Below, piece by piece: positions 1-10,457 of a DNA stretch of 64,000 nucleotides (the stretch's first letter is position 1; every line of letters begins with the position of its first letter). Origin of the DNA: Panorpa germanica (lineage: Eukaryota > Arthropoda > Insecta > Mecoptera > Panorpidae); contig OY783212.1 of assembly GCA_963678705.1 (NCBI GenBank), positions 11,408,001 to 11,472,000 on the forward strand, read 5' to 3'. The notes beneath the pieces are model-generated. The model saw only the letters and a program-made list of their open reading frames with translations. It did not search any database and was not told where the DNA came from. Made by a program: the position numbers and the translations under genes.

Positions 1-637
1 GTGACCATACATAACGACAATATATTTTTATACAAACTAAGTAAAAATAATGAGATTTTTATGAGTGAGGAAATTTAAATGTTAAAAATATACATACATG
101 ATGCAAGGTACTACAAGAGTGTCATATAATATTCACGTTCACGTATGCGCTTGCTTACTTGTTCCTTATCTAGACAAACACTCTACATAAGAAGTAAATA
201 AAGAGTACACCGATACACTCAATGTGACGGTGATACGGAGACAACCCTAGCAACCATTTTCTCATATAGGTATAACACACTTTAATACTTTACCTGTAAT
301 ATAAAGTAAACAGAATTATCATTTCCGAAATTTATTTTAATATTTAATAATATGGATGAATATACGTGAACATACAGAATAATCTAAATCCGCGTGGAGA
401 AAATGTTTGACATGTTTGTGTAAAGAGTGATTCACAATTGCTGTAACAATTTTTACTCAAACGATTATATTTTGACGTGAAAACCTGTCTAAATCTTATA
501 AAGTATCAAAGATAATCTAATTTTTTTTTATATTGCTGAGCTATATTGGCAGTTTTTATTTATTAACTACACCGCTGCTTAATAAGTTTATGATTATATG
601 TATGTATATATAATAAATTTAGCTTAAGAACAACCAA
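1..637. other. AT-rich non-coding stretch
   Basis: No frame, RNA gene or repeat boundary can be supported here. The sequence is AT-rich with short T runs and ends at the left terminus of the inverted-repeat element that follows. Confidence 0.6.
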
Positions 638-1256
638 TGGGCTTGTGTCCTCATTTTTTAGTGGTCAATTTTTCAATTGTTGATTGAAATTGATGTTAAT
701 AAATGTCTATTTTATTAAATATCTAAATATTGACGGAGATATGGCAATTAAAAGTTTGAATTGTAGTTTTAGCGCTAGAAATGGTCGGCCATATTTGTAT
801 GACGTGAAATGCATTTTAACGTGAGTTATTTGTTGAGTAGGTCAGTGCTGTGGTAATGTTCTGTAGCTGTTGGTAGTCAAATAATCAAGTCAAATCAAAG
901 AATAATAAGTTTTTATTTTATTTAACCCTGCTAAGGCAGACATAATATTGAAATTTGATTGTTCCTTGAAATAGCTGTAAATAATATTTGATATTTTGAT
1001 ATATAAATACATATAGCAGAGATTTATGAGCTGTAAGGTTGGTAACCTTACACAAGGATTGTGATGTCACATGCATTTGGAATGTGTAGAACGTTGAATC
1101 CCTTTAACAATTAAAGAGACAAAATTACTTTTTTAATTGTTAATATTAACATATAAGGAATTATTGAAAAATAATTGAACATTTGAGGTTCTAGTATCCC
1201 ACTTTATCAATATATAGTACACTTTTATAAAAATTAAGACATAGGACACAAGCCCA
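638..1256. mobile_element. Non-autonomous DNA element with perfect 14-bp terminal inverted repeats
   Basis: The stretch starts with TGGGCTTGTGTCCT (638-651) and ends with its exact reverse complement (1243-1256). It has no transposase frame. The segment 660-850 matches the reverse complement of about 7130-7310, and the segment 1160-1256 matches the reverse complement of 6826-6925, so a second, inverted and shorter copy lies at 6826-7312. The shared ends and interior support a mobile, non-autonomous family. I see no clear target-site duplication, so the superfamily is not assigned. A protein-like frame across 1133-1534 runs over the right end and is taken as chance. Confidence 0.7.
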
Positions 1257-1262
1257 CTCCAG

Positions 1263-1330
1263 AATATATAACTCTGATCCAGAGATCGTACCCGAAAACA
1301 CAGCAATTGGCATAAAGTATCAACGCTCTC
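1263..1330 (-). repeat. SINE-like fragment with tRNA-type B box
   Basis: Read on the minus strand this contains TGTTTTCGGGTACGATCTC, close to the polymerase III B box GGTTCGANTCC. The same core recurs at 25011-25041, 26250-26273, 35041-35100, 37512-37540 and 38186-38200. The match with 35041-35100 extends over about 60 bases, including the phrase around GCTCTCG. This suggests an old tRNA-derived SINE. No intact A box or poly(A) tail is recognised. The copy carries a perfect small hairpin, CGCTCTC-GTT-GAGAGCG (1324-1340). Confidence 0.4.
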
Positions 1331-3010
1331 GTTGAGAGCGTGTGTTGTTTGATAATCTAAAGATTTCAATTTGGTTGCATAGAACCCTATTTTTGTATCT
1401 AAAACGGGGAGTAGTAGAGGAATCCAGAGATATAGTACCCTTTGTATATCAAAAGACAATTGTGTTTTTATTCTAGTGTACCTTAAAATATTTATATCTA
1501 GTGATAAATTATTAAATTTATTATTTCTATACAAACTAACAATTATATATTAACGATTAATGCAATAGCCTTATCTATCTTTTATTAAGCGCCTGGAGTA
1601 AGATTGCAACCTCTCCCAAAACTTTCTCCCTAAACTCAAGTCCAAATAACACAAAAATCAACTAAATTAACCTTGCACAAAAAAAATCAATTGTATTTAG
1701 TCAGAATTAAAATGAATCATCAAGTCAAAAAACTTTTGTCACGGAAAAAAAAAAATTTCTCCCAAATTTACCAGGAAAACCACAAAGCTGAGCCTGGAGT
1801 GATCCTTCCGCTCCCTATACCGTAGAATTAGCACTGTCTAGTGTTGCTTACTCTGTAGTAATAGAGTGCTGGTATCGGAATTGTTGTTTCACTTTTTTCA
1901 TATTACTTTAAATTCAGTCACCATATCGATCTTCCAGGTCATTAGTGACGCATCTCCAAAAACATGAAATTTGAGTTGACACAGATAACTCGTAAATGCA
2001 ATCAAACAAAATTATAATGCAGAAAAACTTGTAGAATACCACAGGAATGCACACAACTGGAATATTTGTTGTTATCTCAAAAATCCATATTGAAAGATAT
2101 CTAACTAATGAATGCATTTATGCATTGTTATTTAATAATTCAGTTTAATTAAATAATTCGTAATTGTAACGTAAAATTGATCACCTGTAAAGGATAACAT
2201 AATAAAACGTCAATCAGTAGTACTAAATTGACAGCATAAAGGCAAAAACATGTGACAATGCTTACCGCCCATCACACACACACACAGACACACAGACACA
2301 CATACGATACGAATATACATACATCAGCAATAAACGTCTTAATGAAATTGATTATTTGAAATGTTCAGTGGAATTTATTCAATTACATGGTTCAGAGTCA
2401 AGACGTGAAATGCACATAAAAATAAGAAATAAAAATAATCATTAAATGTTAAACTGAAACGATAAGAGGTGTACAAAAAGTGTGAAAGGAGGGACGACGA
2501 CTCTCTTGGTTTCTACATGATACGCTGTGCTCACAAATCACAAATAGTATAGATGTTAGTGCCAGTTTAAATGGCTATACACCTTAAGGATTTATTATTG
2601 AGGAGGTAATATTTAAAGGATTTAAACAAACATTAAACCATATGTAGAAATATCAAAGATTAATGTGGATCAACCTAATGTCTAAACATAATCTATTCGT
2701 TTGTTTGCTAAATGATGATTTTTTAGGATAAGGGCTATGTGAAAGCTAGATTGGTAATTAATTTTAAGCGAAATGGATTTACAATATAATAATAAAGCTT
2801 ACTGATTCTTGAATCGCTCTGTCTTATAAATTTGTCTATTATAGATGTATTATTGCAGCTATGGAAAATTATAATTTAAAATATATATTTCTTTAATTCT
2901 ACATAAATATATAAATAAATATATATATAACAGAAGTTGGTATATAGAGAAATACGAATATATAACAGAGTGTACAAGAACATATATGCCAATATCAGGT
3001 GTAGCACCTG
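1331..3010. other. AT-rich non-coding stretch with one CA microsatellite
   Basis: Apart from the CA-rich run at 2272-2301, no gene, RNA or bounded repeat is supported. Short open frames here have AT-driven codons and no recognisable motif. Confidence 0.5.
2272..2301. repeat. (CA)n microsatellite, interrupted
   Basis: CA dinucleotides interrupted by two CAGA units (ACACAGACACACAGACACAC). A polymorphic marker candidate with no coding potential. Confidence 0.9.
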
Positions 3011-3185
3011 ATGTAGTTCAAATTACGAGATATCGCCGACGACTCATGGATAAAACCGGTTGTGACATATAAATCTGCGATGCAATGAAAAAGTTTTATA
3101 ATGCATACTGTAACTAATAAGATAAAATTCATCGTATCACAATTTATGCTGCTCTTATAACCTATTTCAGGCTATAAAAGTATAC
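3011..3185 (+). mobile_element. MITE copy, GGCGGCGACT family, degraded
   Basis: It begins TAGTTCAAATTACGAGATAT and continues through a form of the GC-rich terminus (CGCCGACGACTCAT), then the family interior (ACTAATAAGATAAAATTCAT and CTCTTATAACC). It is collinear with the copy at 16289-16497. The right GC-rich terminus has decayed beyond recognition. It is non-autonomous, with no coding sequence. Confidence 0.7.
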
Positions 3186-3189
3186 TACA

Positions 3190-4359
3190 ATAGCTGGAAT
3201 AGAATTTTCATTGTTGATTTATGTACATTGTTGATCTAATATTTATGAAATTTATATGTAAAATTAAATTATAGTAAACAATTAATACTGAGTATTTGGG
3301 TTATAAGTAATGCGCTAGATTGGCACTTGATTAAAAGAAACAGCATTGGTAATTAATTTATATCTATTTTCTACACTATGTCTTAGTAGTAGTTCTATAT
3401 TCCTAATTGTTGAGATAGTTTGTTCCAAGTTAACTATCTATAGTACACGTGATTTGTGGCCGTGCTCACAAAGAATGAAACTATCGTCACATAGCCAGCA
3501 AGACAACGCAAGAAGTTAGAATCTGGCCACTGAATAACGTCAACCGTCCGCACAGAAGGGAAAGTTGTAAATCATTCAATCTAATATAAGATAACTAATA
3601 CAGTCACCAGCTAAGACCATTGCGCTGCAGTGATCAGTACCGCTGAGCGAGCGCCGACTGAATTAAACAAGTTATAAAGGTTTTTTAGTGAGCATTGAAG
3701 TCAGGTGGTTGGACTAAATATTTTATACATGGTACATGTTGTTTAAATTCTTGAGGGCATAATCGGATCAGGTTATCTTAGAAGTTCTGATTAAAACTGT
3801 TTCATGTTACAAATGAAAACAAGATTGTTTAAATAAAAACAAGACTGATTATATGGTATACCTACTCATGTTTAATAATTTAATAATATAAAATAAATGT
3901 TGGTAAAGTTAGATTTATTTATTTTAACTTCTACTAGGTCGATTTTCACTAAAAATGGGTCTGAGGTAGACATTTAACACAATGTAACAAGTGTGAACCT
4001 TGCATTGCAATACAAACAGCAAATGAATTTTGGAATTAGCTTGATACAAGCTAGCAATTGTAAAACTTACATTGCAAGACAATTTTCTACCTTTAGTAAT
4101 GCATTAGATGTATAACCCTATAATAAAAACATATCTAATTTAATCATTTTTTATATTTTACACGATTAAGATACCAACTAACAAATGCCTAGCCATAAAA
4201 AGATATGTAAAGATTATTTCAATACGAGCACGTAAGATTCTTCACTTTACTAGTTTAAACATCAACAATATTTATCTCGGTGTAATAATATTTGATAGTT
4301 AAATAAATCAAGTCACTTTAGAAATGATTTATTAAATAAAATAATTTGAGTTTGATGAC
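3190..4359. other. AT-rich stretch with a GC-richer patch near 3600-3665
   Basis: Mostly AT-rich and featureless. The patch at about 3600-3665 (CAGTCACCAGC, GCGCTGCAGTGATCAG, GAGCGAGCGCCGACTG) is unlike its surroundings. Read on the minus strand it holds a TCAGTCG that resembles an insect initiator. That is too weak to call a promoter. Confidence 0.35.
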
Positions 4360-4479
4360 ATGGATTCCATCACATCTTCTCATGTTCTCATGTTCTCTTA
4401 TCCCGAACCAAACTCCAGCTCCAGCGTCGAGACTCAAGAAGATTGCGCCGCGTCGCAAAGCGCGTTTGACACGAAATAA
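4360..4479 (+). CDS. Candidate short coding exon or small ORF (39 codons)
   Basis: A GC-richer islet in AT-rich DNA. From ATG (context GACATGG) it encodes 39 residues, beginning MDSITSSHVLMF and ending QSAFDTK before TAA. The frame stays open upstream to a stop near 4345, and a possible splice acceptor (TTTGAG) lies just before it. The later codons are strongly C/G-ending (AGC TCC AGC GTC GAG, GCC GCG TCG), unlike chance AT-rich ORFs. An overlapping frame in the same strand encodes a very basic stretch (RLKKIAPRRKARLTR) and is followed by a GTAAAT that could be a donor, so which frame is real is uncertain. The product is not recognised. It could be a terminal exon, a small protein, or part of an old transposon. 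Confidence 0.3.
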   Translation: MDSITSSHVLMFSYPEPNSSSSVETQEDCAASQSAFDTK

Positions 4480-5204
4480 GAAAAGTAAATGTAACGTGTA
4501 CAGTCGAACACAAAAATACGATTTTTTCTATTGTTTAAATTTTTGTAAAAAATGTGCTAATATCTATGTAACACTTAAAAACCAGACTTCTAACAAAAAA
4601 ATATTCTTTTATTAACTTCTTTTTTGCAAGGTACTTGTAAAATAGATTTCTAAATTGATTTTGTATAACATATAAAATATAGTCGCAGTTTTTGATCCAT
4701 TTTTTTGTTAGTAATATAAATATTCTATTGTTATATATTGTATAGTATGTTGTCTTTCTAATCTATCACTTTTATACTTTCTTTAAAAACTTGATAGTCA
4801 TAGGTATGAGTGAAATTCAAACTAGCGATTTAAAACAACATGCCATAAATTCCAAATTATCTTATTCCTTTTGTTAAATTATCAATTCTTCTGATATTAA
4901 TTACACTGTTTTTGATTTCTATGTAATTACTTTAGATACGTATATAGTACTGTATTACCTACCTAAACCGAAGCTAAACCATAGAACACATATTTCTGCG
5001 GCTTATCAAACCCTTAAGCCATCTTGAATTACAACAACTTAACAGCACCAAACGATACTAGACATAGTTGTCTGAAGTAGAGATAAGGGGTAACAAACAT
5101 TTAATCGAACAATCAAAATTGTAGATGTTGAATTTAAGTGAAAAGACATTTAACTGATAAAAAAAACTAAAATGCTTTGAACATTTTCATGAGTATTACC
5201 TTTA
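4480..5204. other. AT-rich non-coding stretch
   Basis: Nothing beyond AT-rich sequence and short homopolymer runs. No repeat boundary or coding signal is seen. Confidence 0.5.
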
Positions 5205-5427
5205 AGCCCCATTCCCACTCACTGTTTTTAATTTTAATTTAAGGTTTTAACTTTAAATATAATTTTCAACAAACAATGCGTCAGTAATTTTGTAATAATT
5301 ACTATCTTAATTTTTATATAAATTATTGTATTTAATATAATTATTTTATTTCTTTATATTTCATATACTGAAACTTACATTTTAGGTTTAAATTAACACT
5401 AAAGCTCAGTGAGTGGGAATAAGGCTT
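5205..5427. mobile_element. MITE copy 1, AAGCCCCATTCCCACTCACTG family
   Basis: The left end reads AGCCCCATTCCCACTCACTG and the right end CAGTGAGTGGGAATAAGGCTT, its near-perfect reverse complement. Both ends are flanked by TA, the typical target duplication of Tc1/mariner-type elements. The same ends and subterminal sequence occur at 62413-62835. The interior is AT-rich with no transposase. This copy lacks the 269-bp insertion of the other and serves as its empty site (CTTTAAATATAATTTT). Confidence 0.85.
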
Positions 5428-6825
5428 TATAAAATATTTGTTAAGAAAAAAAAACGAAAAAATAGCAACATAAAATATAGAATAGATGGTATAGGTAGGC
5501 CCTTATTCTAGTACATATATAAATGTTAAATCATAATATTAATGTAACATAAGCAGGACCCAAATTTGCGCAACATTATACTTCGACATTAATATGAAAT
5601 GTTGTAATGTAGTGCCGCTTTGAAGCATGGGCAATATAGGCACGTGTACAGGCCCGCACCGCAAAAAAATAGTAAAAATTATTAAGTTTTTAAAAGGACA
5701 TTTTTTTTTTGTTTTAGATCACGAAAAAATTTTGGGAACAACAAAGTTAAGAAAATATTTAGAAAAATTCGCAGTATTGTGACAGGGATAGTGTATCTAT
5801 GCAGTTGGCCACCGATCCTAAAAGCGACGCTAGTGTACTGTTTGAACTAAATTACTACAGAACTAAAATTTAATAAGTTACTAATTGTGAACTGTAGATT
5901 TAATTACAGACTATAAATATAAAGTAAAATGCATCTTAATAATTAAAAGGTTAAATGCGAGTGCATTCACTTAACAAGTTGTTGAGATTTAATTAAAATT
6001 GTTGTTAACAGTCTTGAAGTTATTTTAAAGCAATATGCAGCACAACATTTGAAGATAATTGCAAAAGCGCATTACATGCAACGATGCATTTGTTTTACGA
6101 TTTATTTGATCGTATAGAATACACGCGTAGGATATAAGCAGTTAAGAAATCTGAAAATTAAATGCACTTATGACAAATAAATAAATACAAAACTCAAATA
6201 GTAAGATTATTGGAATATACTAGCTCAACCTCTTCATTTTATTCCTATTAAGGGGAAGCAGCTACATATATTACACACGCTTGCTTTACTTATAACGGAA
6301 GGGATCGCTCTTAGAGTAATTTCTTACTTGAACCACTATTCGCCTTTGATCAGTTTCATTAACCAACAGAGAGCCTTACCAATGCAACCACACCTTACAT
6401 GAAACCATACTGTAGAAACAGATATTTCAATATAAGATGCAGGATGTTGAAAGTTAACCACAACCTTAGACTGCAGTTACGAAATATTGACTTTACAAAA
6501 CGAAATAAAAACCATTTATGATTGATAAGATGATACCAGTATGGAGATCTACGAGACTCAAAGAAACCGCAAAACTGTGTTGCATTTAATTTGATGTTCG
6601 CATTATTCAAATCGCTGATTAATATATGTTTTAGTTCGAATTAAATTAATTAGTTTATTATTTTTCCGCCATATCAAAACTGAAAACTATTACCATTTAT
6701 GACAAATACTGCACTTAGTTCAAAGTTGCTTATGCTAAATAGCATTTCCTTCAAAAAAGCTAAAGGACAATGTTTTGTTTTGATATTTTATTATTGTTTT
6801 ATTAATAACTAGATAAATAAAACTA
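5428..6825. other. AT-rich non-coding stretch
   Basis: No gene is supported. A slightly GC-richer patch near 5620-5670 (GGCACGTGTACAGGCCCGCACC) and another near 5800-5840 (GTTGGCCACCGATCC) may be remnants of a transposon. I find no paired ends for them. Confidence 0.4.
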
Positions 6826-7312
6826 TGGGCTTGTGAACCATGTCTTAATTTTTATAAAACTGTGCAATATATTGATAAAGTTGGATACCAGGACTTAAAA
6901 TGTCCAATTACTTTTTAATAACTTGTTTATATTTTTTTTATATTATTTTAATTACTTGTTTATATTAGGAGATATTAACAATTAAAATAGTCATTTTTCC
7001 GCTTAATTATTAAAGTGATCCAACGTTATAGAAAATTCCAATACATGTACAAGTAATAGAAATAAAAGTAAAAGAGAAAAATACTTGACGCAGAATTCTT
7101 ATACAATAACAAATAACTGACCTATCTCTTAAAAGAGCGACATGTTACGTCATAAATATGTCCGACATCTATAGCGCTAAAACTACAATTCAAATTTTTA
7201 ATTGCTAAATCTTCGTCAACAGTTACATATTTAATAAAATAAAAACGCTACTTATACATTTATTAACATCAAATTCAATCAACAATTAAAAAATCGACCC
7301 CCAAACAAAGCC
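6826..7312. mobile_element. Second copy of the TGGGCTTGTGTCCT-ended element, inverted
   Basis: The left end TGGGCTTGTG and following bases match, reversed, the right end of 638-1256. About 7130-7310 matches, reversed, the left half of that element, including TTTTAGCGCTA and CAATTGTTGATTGAA in the reversed reading. The right terminus is degraded (CAAAGCCGATTTT). Shorter than copy 1 by about 130 bases because of internal deletion or divergence. No coding sequence. Confidence 0.65.
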
Positions 7313-7588
7313 GATTTTTCAAAAGTCTATATTTTCTAAATTAGCCTGTAATGGGAATAATAAGTAGCCTATTCAAGTAAAGAGAGTATATACCTTCACA
7401 TTTAAAAAGTAACAAAAACAAAGATCTTATTCCTATATTAAATAATGTAATATTACTTTTTTATTAAATTGATTTAATTGCCAACGTTTCATTTAATGTA
7501 ATAGGTACTCAAGGCAATTTTTTTAATATAAAAATTTAAATGATTTTTTCGTAATGCCATTGTTATGAAATTTTTGTGCTTTATTTAG

Positions 7589-7682
7589 TAACACACACAC
7601 ACACTCACACAAAAGCGACTCACACGCCTACTACGAAATCCTGCCCGAGGCTTCCGCAAACTTCACCAACTCCATCGGCTGA
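7589..7682 (+). CDS. Candidate terminal coding exon in a GC-rich islet
   Basis: A textbook-like acceptor (TTTTTGTGCTTTATTTAG) ends at 7588. The following frame reads through a CA repeat (NTHTHSHK) into SDSHAYYEILPEASANF and stops at TGA 7680-7682. Codons after the CA repeat are almost all C- or G-ending (GCC TAC TAC GAA ATC CTG CCC GAG), far from the AT-rich background. The product is not recognised. The minus strand of the same islet also holds a coding-like 28-codon frame (7631-7717, starting MQCEPKPFTLEAQ) and no donor is obvious, so strand and frame are not settled. A diverged transposon fragment is an alternative. Confidence 0.3.
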
Positions 7683-9783
7683 GCTTCCAACGTAAACGGC
7701 TTTGGTTCGCATTGCATTGTGCTACACGGAAAATACCATACCGTGTTGTATAAAATACAAAATTCTTGTATGTTGTATAAATATCATATATAAATAATGT
7801 GAAAGCATGTTCCTGAACTTAGTTAATATTTTGAGAATGTTGTATAAAACGTATAAATGAATTACTGGCGCAGTAAGATGAATAAATGGTTGTCACCAAT
7901 TGATATTTTTTGATAAAACCTTTTAAGAATTATAAAATCCCGTTTAGTGTACTTAATGCCTTTTAAATTAAATGTTACTAGGTTTCGCTTAAGTAAAATA
8001 TTACGTGAATATAAATTAACATCCATATTTTGTTGGTTGTTTAACAATAGATTTCTAAGAAAGAAATAACAAAATTTCTAATACAGTTTAATAGACATGT
8101 GCAGAATAAGGGTTGGTAATGTGATATGCCACAACCCTTTTCGACCTCTTGTCTAAACTAAACCATCAAATAGTAAATCTTTCAACTTGAAATTTATTTA
8201 AAGTAAAGTAAATTGTGTATAGGCTGCGTGTCCATTAGATATTACTCAGGCAAGTACAATTCACAATATCACGTTGATAGCGGCTGTATATCATTTGAAC
8301 TGTGAAGTAGGTTAATTTTTAAAATGATTTGTGCGATCCGTAATCTAAGGATCCTGTGTGAGAAATGATAATTAAAGGGGTAACTCACTGAATGATAAAA
8401 AACGTTGATGACGTCATGTGTAGCATGGCATCTTGCAAAACCTGCGCCAGTGTAACTACATACCACCAGTCGCGACTAGTAGTTAATTATCAAATAATTA
8501 AGCAGACACGGCTTTAGTGTTTCAATTACACTATTAAAGGAATATTATAAGACGGAAATATTATATTATTATAGTCATTTAAAATTAAGACGAAAACCAT
8601 TTGTAATAAAGTAACAAATCAAGTTTTAAGAACAAAGTTTTCTCATGCCAGCATATATAATCTTCAAAGAAGTTTTGCTAAGACGTAGACAGGATAACAA
8701 GAATCCAAAGGAAAAGAGAACAAGCATGGGCTGATTTTTTTTGGAAACAAAAAACTAGTCTGCAAATCTTATAAAGCAGAGATGAACTTTTAAACATAAA
8801 TTTTTGTGTGTTAATTAAAAAAAGATGTCATTGAATTACAAAAAAATATTGTAAAATAGTTCTTACTTTCTTGGAACACCCTCACATGTAGTGACGTCAC
8901 ACATTTGAAAAAGAAAATTTTTTAATCTTATTTTTTTTTTACTACTATTGGACTATTTTGTTTAGAATTGTTATTGATTGATTAGTAAAAATGACATCAC
9001 GAAACTGACGACTCTGCCGCACTCCACGTTCCTTCTCACATCTGATCACATTTTTTTAAGCAGCCCCGTTGGGGTCAGTAAGTAAACAAGATCATAATAT
9101 TTACTAATTAATTTTTACAGATAAAAATAAAATCCTATGAAAACACACTAGAGCTGTAGGAATCATGGGTACATTACATGAGTACATTAAGTAATATGAT
9201 ATATTTTATTACAGGTTCCATAGCACTTCAAACGAACCGCTTCTGTAAAATCATTAATGTTTAGCTGTAAATTAAGGAAATTATAAAAAAATAAATATAT
9301 ATAAATAAACTTGATTATGGTTATACATATACAATCATTGCCAAATGTCAAGAAAGATGACAAATCTATGTCCTTGCCTGTCATAAGCTCATCACTTTGT
9401 TTATGACGACTGTCTTACTGCTTGCGGTTACGTTTACGACATCGTGATGTTTGTTTATTCTTATTCTGTGAAATTTTGAATTTAGAATACCTAGTCGTAT
9501 ATCAAACAATTCCGATCCAGGAACTATGTAAATATTTATAGAATTATCGGCAATATTTAGAGTAATCATTTTAATTCATTTATACATTACATTGTTTCTC
9601 ATTGCAGAGGAAGAGAACAATGTGCTATCGTACAGCGAAACAGTATAACGAATACATCGCAAACATCTTTGATTGCTACATTTCTTTTTGAGTGCAATTT
9701 TTCATTTAAGTTTATTTAGAGTATGACTTATCCATACATATCCAGACTTAAGGTATGACTTTGCCAAAAATAAAAAAAACATA
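7683..9783. other. Non-coding stretch with isolated splice-like signals
   Basis: Mostly AT-rich. At 9048-9075 a TTTTTTTAAGCAG acceptor-like string is followed after 14 bases by GTAAGTAA, a strong donor sequence. No coding frame supports an exon there. A moderately GC-rich patch at 8400-8480 has no recognised content. Confidence 0.35.
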
Positions 9784-9936
9784 GACTTTTCCGATAGGGG
9801 CGGCTCGATGTTGACAGCATGTGAGTCAATAGAGTGCTACAGATTCATGGTAACAAATTTATGTTGCCCCAAATTGACCGATATGGACGTGGACGACATG
9901 TGGTTCAAACAGGACGGCGATATATTCACGAGTAAT
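9784..9936 (+). pseudogene. Transposase fragment, Tc1/mariner-like (DDE_3 type)
   Basis: A 51-codon open stretch contains MVTNLCCPKL followed by TDMDVDDMWFKQDG. The pattern D-D-M-W-F-x-Q-D-G is the hallmark around the second catalytic aspartate of IS630/Tc1/mariner transposases, where families usually read WFQQDGAT-HT. The aspartate codon is at 9913-9915. The expected ATxHT that follows is replaced by DIFTS, and the frame decays soon after. Neither the N-terminal DNA-binding domain nor the first and third catalytic residues are found nearby, so this is a short, dead relic of an autonomous element. Family identity is from the motif only. Confidence 0.75.
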
Positions 9937-10086
9937 AAATCTTTTCTCATTATATTTGTATATTAAAAATATTTTACAGGTCAAAAACTAGACGTAACAA
10001 TAATCCATAAACTCGTACGATTGTTGACACTAACAACCGCTGCATACACAAATATGGTTGTATTGGTGAGGTAAAGAACTTGAGTA

Positions 10087-10455
10087 AAGCTGATATCAGA
10101 CAGTTCACTCGAGTAAAGCGTTCATTTTTCTTTCATCGCATGTTCACACACCACAGACGAAAATGAACATTCATTCGGCATACTCTGCTATGTCATCAAG
10201 CTATGTTGTACGTATTGAAATTCGTTTGATTTGGAATCAAACGAGTGAAGATTCACTTTGTGTTCAAACGTTTTATATTTTGTTTATTCACTATCTGTAG
10301 AGCGCTAATGAACGATACCGAATGGACGTATCCAACATCGCTCGATCGGTTCACTAATGGATTCATTCGGCACTTTTGATTCATTTTGTATTTAGACATT
10401 TCATTTCGAATGAAAGACTGCAATGAACAAAAAATGAACCGTCTGATATCAGCTT
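10087..10455. mobile_element. MITE with AAGCTGATATCAGAC terminal inverted repeats and TA flanks
   Basis: The left end AAGCTGATATCAGACAGTTCA and the right end GAACCGTCTGATATCAGCTT are reverse complements apart from one base. Each is bordered by TA (10085-10086 and 10456-10457), consistent with a TA target duplication. It is 369 bp long. Further inward, TTCATTTT and AAAATGAA strings continue the inverted symmetry. No transposase is present. A 94-codon minus-strand frame over the right half is chance. The TA duplication suggests a Tc1/mariner-type parent. Only one copy is seen in this window. Confidence 0.8.
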
Positions 10456-10457
10456 TA

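Noticed and set aside
1133-1534. The longest minus-strand frame (133 codons)
   Set aside because: It crosses the right end of a non-autonomous element and a SINE-like fragment, has AT-driven Leu/Ile/Asn/Tyr content and shows no domain.
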